From positions 29,136-93,135 of the forward strand of contig CAMUJF010000009.1 of NCBI GenBank assembly GCA_947089135.1: a DNA stretch of 64,000 nt, in the 5' to 3' direction. A program made the position numbers and the translations under genes. The notes beneath the pieces are model-generated. The model was not told where the DNA came from. It ran no database searches and saw only the letters and a list, made by a program, of their open reading frames with translations. Below are positions 58,043 to 64,000 of this stretch, in pieces (position 1 is the first letter of the stretch; every line of letters begins with the position of its first letter). The stretch comes from an uncultured Clostridia bacterium (GTDB lineage: Bacteria; Bacillota; Clostridia; Oscillospirales; Ruminococcaceae).

Positions 58043-59506
58043 ATGGCAAACATAACCCCCCGAAAGAATAAGGACGGCTCGACCTCTTTCCTTATCCGCG
58101 TATATGTGGACGAAAACAGCAGCGGCAAGCAGAGGTTTAAATCCATGACATGGAAACCGCCCTCGGGAATGTCCGAAAAGAAAGCGCAAAAGGAACTCCA
58201 AAAAGCCGCCGCGCTTTTCGAGGAGCAGGTCAAAAAGGGACTCGTTGCCTTTGACGGTAACACCACCTTTGCGGAATACTCCACGGAATGGATAAAACAC
58301 GCCTCAACGTCTGGACTTGCAGCACGTACTCTTGAAAACTATAAGGACCTGCTCCGTCGGATCAATGCGGGGATAGGTCACATACGGCTTTCAAAGCTTG
58401 AGGCACGTCACATAAAAGAATTTGAAGCGCAATTGCTTGAAGAGGGTGCAAAGCGCGTCGGCGGCTATGCTGTTGATAAAGGCTTTTCCGATATGCTGAA
58501 AAACGGCAGTTTGTCCAAAGCAGAAGCGGCGCGGCGTTCGGGCGTTTCAGCTTCAACAATTAGTGCGGCTTGCAGCGGTAAGCACATTCAGATTGATATT
58601 GCGGAGAAGCTTGCAGCAGCTTTCGGAATAGATCCCGAAAAGATTTTTGAATTTCATAAGATATCGACGGCTCTTTCCGATAAAACTGTACTACATCATC
58701 ACAGGCTTATTTCCCGTATACTTTCAAGCGCAAAGCGTGAGCGACTCATATCCTTTAATGTTGCCTCGGAGCATATGCAGCCGCCAAAGGTACAGCGTAA
58801 AGAGGCTAAGTACCTTGACGATGAGCAGGCACGGCGGCTTGTTGACCTGCTCTTTGCTGAAGATGATATACGCATAAGAACCGCTATCCTGCTTTCACTA
58901 TATACCGGAGTACGCCGCGGGGAGCTTTGCGGCTTGGAATGGAAAGACATTGACAGCGAAAGAGGAATAATACACGTTGTCAGAGCCTCCCAGTATCAGC
59001 GGAGTAAAGGCGTTGTTACCGTACCGACCAAAAACGCAAGCAGCGAAAGGGCTATAAAAGTCCCTAAGATAGTTTTTGACATTCTGGAGGAATACAAGGC
59101 GTACTATAATAGTCTCCGTGAACAGTTCGGAACGGCTTGGACGGAAACCGACCGCCTTTTTGTACGTACAGACAAATCACCCGGTACGCCGATCAATCCC
59201 GATACAATAAATTTTTGGCTTGATAACTTTATCGAGAAAAACGGGCTTGAGCATTTTACGCCTCACAGCTTGCGGCATACCTTTGCGACCCTGCAAATTT
59301 CCGCAGGCGTACCTATACGGGTACTTCAGGCAAGGACGGGACATTCGCAGGCTTCAACCCTTGTAAACATATACAGCCATGCTATAAAGTCGGCTGATGA
59401 AGCTGCAACCGAAGCTCTTGACAATATGCTTACACCCACCGATTACCGCAAGGAGCAGGTCATAAACGATACCCCGAAAATCACGCGCAAAAAAGCTATA
59501 ATGTAA
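58043..59506 (+). CDS. int: Tyrosine-type site-specific integrase with inserted HTH domain
   Basis: A 487-residue recombinase. N-terminal AP2-like arm-binding domain (about 1-60), SAM-like core-binding domain (75-230) and catalytic domain (250-460) with Arg291 (YTGVRRGEL), His408/Arg411 (HSLRHTF), His434 (TGHSQ) and Tyr444 (NIYSHA). Unusually, residues about 148-206 form an XRE-like HTH (LSKAEAARRSGVSASTISAA, IAEKLAAAFGIDPEKIFEF) inside the core-binding domain. It sits 170 bp from a tRNA-Arg 3-prime fragment on its right, the expected place of an att site. GGGAGTGGG precedes the start. Confidence 0.93.
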   Translation: MANITPRKNKDGSTSFLIRVYVDENSSGKQRFKSMTWKPPSGMSEKKAQKELQKAAALFEEQVKKGLVAFDGNTTFAEYSTEWIKHASTSGLAARTLENYKDLLRRINAGIGHIRLSKLEARHIKEFEAQLLEEGAKRVGGYAVDKGFSDMLKNGSLSKAEAARRSGVSASTISAACSGKHIQIDIAEKLAAAFGIDPEKIFEFHKISTALSDKTVLHHHRLISRILSSAKRERLISFNVASEHMQPPKVQRKEAKYLDDEQARRLVDLLFAEDDIRIRTAILLSLYTGVRRGELCGLEWKDIDSERGIIHVVRASQYQRSKGVVTVPTKNASSERAIKVPKIVFDILEEYKAYYNSLREQFGTAWTETDRLFVRTDKSPGTPINPDTINFWLDNFIEKNGLEHFTPHSLRHTFATLQISAGVPIRVLQARTGHSQASTLVNIYSHAIKSADEAATEALDNMLTPTDYRKEQVINDTPKITRKKAIM

Positions 59507-59542
59507 AAACGGATATGCCCGATTTATGAGCATATCCGTTTT
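59506..59542 (+). terminator. Terminator after int
   Basis: AAAACGGATATGC / GCATATCCGTTTT stem followed by ATTTGG. Confidence 0.8.
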
Positions 59543-59677
59543 ATTTGGTATAACTTGCCGTAACTTATTCCATATTGCCGCGACCTTTTATACTGTGACT
59601 TGAACAAAAGTTGAACATTTGCAAATTTTAAGGTAAAAATATAAGCCACCTGATAACCATCAAACGGCTTAACTACG

Positions 59678-59722
59678 TGGTGCGCCTGACAGGAGTCGAA
59701 CCTGCGACCTTCAGAGTCGGAG
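59678..59722 (-). tRNA. 3-prime fragment of tRNA-Arg (CCG): attachment-site remnant
   Basis: On the minus strand it reads anticodon loop CTCCGAC, stem TCTGA, variable AGGTC, T-arm GCAGG-TTCGACT-CCTGT, acceptor CAGGCGC and ACCA. The 5-prime half of the tRNA is absent: the sequence right of 59722 does not continue the cloverleaf. This is the signature of integration into the anticodon-loop/T-arm side of a tRNA gene. The fragment is a core sequence, not a functional tRNA. Confidence 0.85.
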
Positions 59723-60197
59723 TGTATGGTGTTACTCTTTAATTGAAATTTTTTAATCTTATTTTTGATTATCTAATATCTTCTCAAACCGCGATTTTAA
59801 GCCATTTGACAGCAATTATTCATCAAAAATTCAGTGACAGAACAAAAATTCGATTTTCGCATTTTGTGAGAATTGGTTAGAAAAAGTGTTAGAAAGCGTT
59901 AGAAAAAAGTCTGCTGTTTGACAAATATTTTATCCTTTGAATTATCCTATATTTGTAAATTGGTATAGGTTAATTGAGAGAAAAGTGGACTTTAGTATAT
60001 ACCTCTATAACTCGAATTTTTCTTTCAAATTTTGTGTTAAATAAGTTTGTAATAACAAAACAAATGTCTTTAATTAGAAGACAACAAGTTTATTAACAAA
60101 AGCGGCACAATGTTTTGTTGCTTTTATATAAAGTTTGCGTTAAATCAGTATTAAATTTTGTCTAATGATACGTTTTTTTGCAAAATTATAGGGATTT
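59723..60197. other. AT-rich gene-free junction sequence
   Basis: Composition changes sharply to very AT-rich right after the tRNA-Arg fragment. I see direct near-repeats GTGAGAATTGGTTAGAAAAAGTGTTAGAAAGCGTTAGAAAAA around 59867-59907, and no gene. It probably forms the end of a second integrated element. Confidence 0.5.
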
Positions 60198-60226
60198 TTG
60201 TTGAATTGTGTTATAATATGTATAAT
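60198..60226 (+). promoter_or_regulatory. Promoter of the two-gene membrane module
   Basis: TTGTTG (60198-60203), a 17-nt spacer and TATAAT (60221-60226), 29 nt before the start. Confidence 0.65.
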
Positions 60227-60254
60227 TAATTATTAACAGAAGGAGAGATAGTAT

Positions 60255-61463
60255 ATGAAAAAATCAAAAATAATTATTGGGGATATTTTCCTTTTTTTAA
60301 TTACCACAGTTATAACATATATATTAAACAAATATTTGGATAGTATTAACTTTATGAGCAATATAAAAATTCCATTATTATTATTAATTTGGTTTATTAT
60401 TGTATTTTCTGTAATAATAAGTTCAATTTTGGTAATGATAATTGATAAAAATAATTTGAGTTATGAAAATGACATTAAACAAATAAAATTAGACCACGAA
60501 AATGAAATTAAGGAAATAAAAGCTAAGAACAATGAAGCGGTTGATGCTTTGAAACAAAAAAATAATGCTAAAGGTAACAAAGGTATACAATATTTAGGGA
60601 TGGCTTTAGCTGTAGATTTAAACAAAAAAACAAGATATTTGTTTTTTGAAGAGGCTTTAAAAAACAAAAATGTGTATGCGGGAATCTATATTGGTAGTAT
60701 TAATTTTTATGGTATTAAAGGGAAATTTCCTAAAAATTATCCAGAGGCATATAAAATATTTAAAGAAATATCAGATTATGATGATACAGGAATTTCCTTC
60801 TGGTTCTTAGGTCAAATGTATGAGCAAGGGTATGACGACAAAACTAAGCAAATAGGTGCTCCAAATGAACAATTAGCTTTTGAATATTATAAACGATCAG
60901 AAGAATTAGGCTTTGTTAAAGCATATAACAGTTTAGGTAGACTTTATAATTTTAATGAAGAAATTATCGACACAAGTGAAGCTATAAAGTATTATAAAAC
61001 TGGTATTGAACATGGTGATGTGTATGCTATGACCAACTTAGCTTTTGAATTTGAAAAAAATCCCCTAAAAATAAAAGAGGCTGAAAAAAATTTTAAAGAT
61101 GCTTCTGATTTAGGTTATTCATTTGCAACTTTAAGATTGGGTCATTTGTATATGGATAACAAAGATATTTTTAAAAAATGTCCTCAAGAAATTGCAGATT
61201 TATATATTAAAGCTATTAATGATGAGGATTTAAGTGATGATAAAAAAGCTTGTGGGTATTTTTGGCTTTGTAACCTTTTAAATGATGATAACAAAATTGA
61301 TATAACAAAAATTTCTGATAAACCCATAAATAATAAATATGAATTTTGTTTTAATCAAGCTTATAATTTACTGAGAAATTTGGATAATTCCAAAGAACAC
61401 ATGGGTAAAAGAGCTGCAAAAATATGGGATGAAATTAAAGAACAAATACATAAAATAAAATAA
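60255..61463 (+). CDS. Membrane-anchored coiled-coil/Sel1-like repeat protein
   Basis: A 402-residue protein. Two N-terminal TM helices (about 7-27 and 38-62), a charged coiled coil (about 68-105, LDHENEIKEIKAKNNEAVDA), then a helical repeat domain (about 110-390) with Sel1/TPR-like units: NYPEAYKIFKEISDYDDTG, AFEYYKRSEELGFVKAYNSL, AIKYYKTGIEHGDVYAMTNL and AEKNFKDASDLGYSFATLRL. The repeats face the cytoplasm if the coiled coil does. AGGAGAG precedes ATG. Codon use is very AT-rich, unlike the core genes. No known function; Sel1-type repeats often form scaffolds in signalling or defence systems. Confidence 0.65.
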   Translation: MKKSKIIIGDIFLFLITTVITYILNKYLDSINFMSNIKIPLLLLIWFIIVFSVIISSILVMIIDKNNLSYENDIKQIKLDHENEIKEIKAKNNEAVDALKQKNNAKGNKGIQYLGMALAVDLNKKTRYLFFEEALKNKNVYAGIYIGSINFYGIKGKFPKNYPEAYKIFKEISDYDDTGISFWFLGQMYEQGYDDKTKQIGAPNEQLAFEYYKRSEELGFVKAYNSLGRLYNFNEEIIDTSEAIKYYKTGIEHGDVYAMTNLAFEFEKNPLKIKEAEKNFKDASDLGYSFATLRLGHLYMDNKDIFKKCPQEIADLYIKAINDEDLSDDKKACGYFWLCNLLNDDNKIDITKISDKPINNKYEFCFNQAYNLLRNLDNSKEHMGKRAAKIWDEIKEQIHKIK

Positions 61464-61482
61464 TACTTTATGGAGGTTAATT

Positions 61483-62490
61483 ATGTATTTTATATTAGCT
61501 ACTGTTCAAGAACCTGAAACTAAAGAAATTATAAATTCATTTAATGATATTATAGGAATTGGTGGTATCATAGCTACTATATTAGTTGGTCTAATTACGT
61601 GTTTAGTTACTTGGAGATTAACAATGAAGAGTATTAAACAATTAAAAATATCCTATAATATTAAAATTTATCCTATTTTATCAAATTCCGTTACTAAAGA
61701 CTCGGAAATAAACTTGGATGACTTAAAAATACAATATAAAGATAAAGTTCTTTTAAATCCGTGTCTGTTGACTTTAGAAATTGTAAACTTAGGAAATGAG
61801 TCAATTGCTAATCCGCCAATAAAAATAAAGAGCGGCGAAAATATTGAAATAATACCAGGTTATTTTGAATATATGCCTAATGGATATGAAAATTTATGGC
61901 ATTTAAAGAAACTTGACAAATGTTTATGTAGTTTGCAATTAGAACATATTAATCCCAAACAGGTTGTTAAGGCTTTTTTCTTTTTAGATAATCTACCTCA
62001 AAAGAAAATTATTTTTGAATGTCCTATGCAAAATTTACAAGTGCAAGAAGTTGCTTATAATAATACTTCATCGCCAACTTCCAAGCAGGTTAAAATTAAT
62101 TCTTATTTTAAGTCCAATATAATATTAATAATATTAACTATTGTGCTTTTTATAACCATTCCCCAATGGGAATATTACATAGATGATTTTATTTGGATAA
62201 CTGGCTTACACTTACAAGCCAGATTTGTAGTCATATTTATTATGTCAGTCCTTGTGCTTGCTATTATTATAAATTCATACGGTATTCCTAAAATAGATGA
62301 ATATATTAAAAATCACCATAAATATGGTTTTCTTATAAAAACAGGATTGTTTATAATTAGCTTAATTTTGCTAATAATAATTACACTTGATTATATTATT
62401 GTTAAATTTATACCACAAGTTATTACTGCTATTATTATCGCTTTTTTATTATCCTTGTTTATTCATTTTTCATTTCTTACAAAAAAATAA
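61483..62490 (+). CDS. Multi-TM protein with a central beta domain, unknown function
   Basis: A 335-residue protein. One N-terminal TM helix (about 25-45, IGGIIATILVGLITCLVTWR), a central beta-rich domain (about 55-205, LLTLEIVNLGNESIANPPIK), then four C-terminal TM helices from about 213 to 332. The 19-nt gap to the upstream gene and the shared AT-rich composition indicate one operon. TGGAGG precedes ATG 61483. I recognise no family. The pair may form a membrane complex. Confidence 0.6.
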   Translation: MYFILATVQEPETKEIINSFNDIIGIGGIIATILVGLITCLVTWRLTMKSIKQLKISYNIKIYPILSNSVTKDSEINLDDLKIQYKDKVLLNPCLLTLEIVNLGNESIANPPIKIKSGENIEIIPGYFEYMPNGYENLWHLKKLDKCLCSLQLEHINPKQVVKAFFFLDNLPQKKIIFECPMQNLQVQEVAYNNTSSPTSKQVKINSYFKSNIILIILTIVLFITIPQWEYYIDDFIWITGLHLQARFVVIFIMSVLVLAIIINSYGIPKIDEYIKNHHKYGFLIKTGLFIISLILLIIITLDYIIVKFIPQVITAIIIAFLLSLFIHFSFLTKK

Positions 62491-62544
62491 AAAATTAAAA
62501 CGAAAATGCTCAGCACTTGTTGAAAATGTGATTTTCTTTAAGGC

Positions 62545-62682
62545 AACACCGTACAATCCTAAAAACCCAAAGTAGCTATATGTTCCAAAACGCATAACCA
62601 CATAAATAACCCCTAAATTCTTAGCAAAAACAACCTAAATCAGACCGACAGAGAAAATCTGTCAGCCATGTAAAGGTTTGCA
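62545..62682 (-). repeat. 140-bp dispersed repeat, copy 2
   Basis: On the minus strand it matches 6661-6800 along its length with scattered substitutions (TTACATGGCTGACAG, CTGTCGGT, GTTATTTATG, TACGGTG blocks retained). It follows the two-gene membrane module. Confidence 0.65.
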
Positions 62683-62944
62683 TTAAAATGTACATATTTA
62701 AATAGAATTGAATATACATACTATATTCATATCACAATTTTACAATTCACTGAACAATGTTAAACTTTTAACAATATTCTAAACCTAAGTAAAAGCCTAA
62801 CAAAACTCCGAACCAAAATCATTAACAAAATAAATTTATCCCATTAAACTATAAAAGTTTCACACCGTGTGAAACAACTTTATCACACTAATACAATACA
62901 CTGAATTAAGATTAAACACATTCTGACTACTTATGTAAGCCTTA

Positions 62945-63088
62945 GTCCGAAAAACGCACGAAGCTATTACACCGATTGCTATACAAATTTTAACTGTCAA
63001 TGGGAGTCACAAAACGCTACTCCCATAGCTCTTAATATGATAAGGGGGTCTGTGCGTTTTTCGGACAGACCCCGTAACGTTTCGTTAC
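62945..63088 (+). promoter_or_regulatory. Structured region with competing stems
   Basis: GTCCGAAAAACGCAC (62945-62959) is perfectly complementary to 63052-63066. The same right arm lies inside a local hairpin GGGGTCTGT / ACAGACCCC (63045-63073). Between them is another hairpin ATGGGAGT / ACTCCCAT (63000-63026), and after them GTAACG / CGTTAC (63074-63088). The pairings exclude each other, as in an attenuator or riboregulator. Confidence 0.5.
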
Positions 63089-63480
63089 CCCGTCTGTTTT
63101 ACCCTAAAAACATAATAAATAACAATAGTTTTTCAGCATATCCATTTCAGGGGTAAGTTATACCATTGAACACTTACCCTTAGAAAAACTACAGTTATCT
63201 ATCACAAAAATAGGCAAAATGGGCATAGAGTAATATAAGTTGTTCTATTCTTAACTTCAATAAGACGTTTTCATAAAGAAACAATTAGAAAGTTCTGTAA
63301 AGGGGTATCTAAATTGGACACCCCTACCGCAGGACACAATCAAAGCAATCAAGCAACATTGTAAACCAGAGGGGTGGGTGAATTGCCTAGGGGTCTCCAA
63401 TACCACCACTCAACACACGATAAAAATACCTTTTATCGACCAAAATAACACTTCCTTAATATACACTAATTTTAGACCAT

Positions 63481-63565
63481 GTGACAGAAACTGTAACCCC
63501 CTATGCCATACCACATGACAGTTTCCGTCACCCCCTAACCCTTACCACATTACAGAAACTGTCAC
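63481..63565. repeat. Three 17-bp near-palindromes at exact 34-bp intervals
   Basis: GTGACAGAAACTGTAAC (63481-63497), ATGACAGTTTCCGTCAC (63515-63531) and ATTACAGAAACTGTCAC (63549-63565). The two 17-bp intervals are also alike (CCCCTATGCCATACCAC and CCCCTAACCCTTACCAC), so the real unit is a 34-bp direct repeat. Such iterons bind replication initiators or repressors in plasmids and integrative elements. It is not a CRISPR array, because the intervals are not unique. Confidence 0.7.
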
Positions 63566-63579
63566 ATATGTGTCGAAGT

Positions 63580-63626
63580 AATAAAATAACTAATAATAAA
63601 ATAACTTAATAATAAAACAACTAATT
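63580..63626. repeat. AT-rich tandem repeats next to the iterons
   Basis: About three units of AATAAAATAACT(T)AAT with a 15-16 bp period. An AT-rich repeat beside iterons is typical of a DNA-unwinding element. Confidence 0.6.
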
Positions 63627-63731
63627 AAATCTCTGCGAGATTTTGTGTTTTGAGGGAAAGAGTTTTTTGTCTTTTTCAAAATAACTACTTTGATACTACT
63701 CATTTGATTTTTCTCTTGTGATTTCGAGATT

Positions 63732-63811
63732 AAAAAAGTTGTCACTTTTCAATAGTATAATATAATAATTTATATACCATCGAAAAGTGACAACGTTTAT
63801 ATTCTGCTTCA
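63732..63811. repeat. Hairpin module 1 of a tandem pair
   Basis: Left arm GTTGTCACTTTTC (63738-63750), right arm GAAAAGTGACAAC (63782-63794), a 31-nt AT-rich loop, 5-prime flank TAAAAAA and 3-prime tag TTTATATTCTGCTT. The tag and flank recur in module 2, but the stem does not. Confidence 0.65.
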
Positions 63812-63820
63812 AGTCATATC

Positions 63821-63914
63821 TAAAAAAGTTGAACAATTATAACATTAATACATTATTATTTATTATATATAGTATTGATTTTATATTTGTTCAACTTTTT
63901 ATATTCTGCTTTCA
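63821..63914. repeat. Hairpin module 2 of a tandem pair
   Basis: Left arm AAAAAGTTGAACAA (63823-63836), right arm TTGTTCAACTTTTT (63887-63900), a 50-nt AT-rich loop, 5-prime flank TAAAAAAGTTG and 3-prime tag TATATTCTGCTT. The 1.5-kb tail 62491-64000 has no gene; besides the repeats listed I see only AT-rich spacer. Confidence 0.65.
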
Positions 63915-64000
63915 GATTATACAATAATTTTATAGATGTAAATACCATTTGCGCTGTAATAGGTCTACAACGCTTTGTATCGCATTTTAATCTGATTTTA

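Noticed and set aside
63481..63565. Possible CRISPR array
   Set aside because: The intervals between the 17-bp units are nearly identical to each other and no cas genes are present; these are iterons or operators.

Overview
The window looks like a chromosomal segment of an anaerobic, low-to-moderate GC Firmicute, most likely a Ruminococcus-like member of the Oscillospiraceae. Supporting signs are the spoIIA sporulation operon, a minimal SufC/SufB-D iron-sulfur system, a ydjI-ydjG-ydjH type envelope operon, an FMN riboswitch driving a RibU transporter, strong AAAGGAG ribosome binding sites, sigma-A promoters with 17-18 bp spacers, and occasional TTG or GTG starts. The genus is an inference; no rRNA is present.

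Layout. 1-6.6 kb: end of a DUF58 gene, a hairpin-rich repeat zone, a truncated feoB, sufC-sufD, then a DUF2207-like/LemA pair. 6.9-12.3 kb: thyA, folA, a sirtuin, a lipoprotein, nadC and a RelB/YoeB-type toxin-antitoxin pair whose toxin carries an apparent 2-nt frameshift at its catalytic C-terminus. 12.3-17.5 kb: a 2-hydroxyacyl-CoA dehydratase activase-like protein that appears split into two genes by an interposed small gene and an acetyltransferase. 17.7-28.3 kb: HtrA, SGNH esterase, thioesterase, secreted Ig/cell-wall-repeat protein, XRE-TPR regulator, pyrG, LytTR regulator with an unknown protein, and a CmpB-like membrane protein. 28.5-31.9 kb: ilvB-ilvN-ilvC. 32.2-41.2 kb: queF, a HAD phosphatase, yhbY-nadD-yqeK-rsfS-leuS, rpsU, efp and a Cys/Asp-rich protein. 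41.2-53 kb: FMN riboswitch-ribU, a promoter-linked structured RNA candidate, the ydjIGH-like operon, spoIIAA-spoIIAB-sigF, ppk, asnB and an epimerase.

53.2-59.7 kb is a decayed mobile region that begins at a tRNA-Pro(CGG): phage holin and endolysin remnants, a frameshifted HIRAN gene, an RHH/DUF4160/DUF2442 module with palindromic operators, an IS256-family element plus a remnant of a second one, and a tyrosine integrase with an HTH domain inserted in its core-binding region. The region ends at a 45-nt 3-prime fragment of tRNA-Arg(CCG). To the right of that fragment the DNA becomes strikingly AT-rich. It carries two membrane proteins (a coiled-coil/Sel1-type repeat protein and a beta-domain multi-TM protein), followed by about 1.5 kb without genes.

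That last gene-free stretch is densely patterned: mutually exclusive stems, three 17-bp near-palindromes spaced exactly 34 bp apart, AT-rich tandem repeats, and two tandem hairpin modules that share flanks but differ in stem sequence. It reads like the control or replication region of a second integrated element. Together with the two-gene membrane module it is the best candidate here for an undescribed system. Several dispersed hairpin repeats (98 bp in three copies, 140 bp in two copies, 280 bp in one copy) occur across the window.
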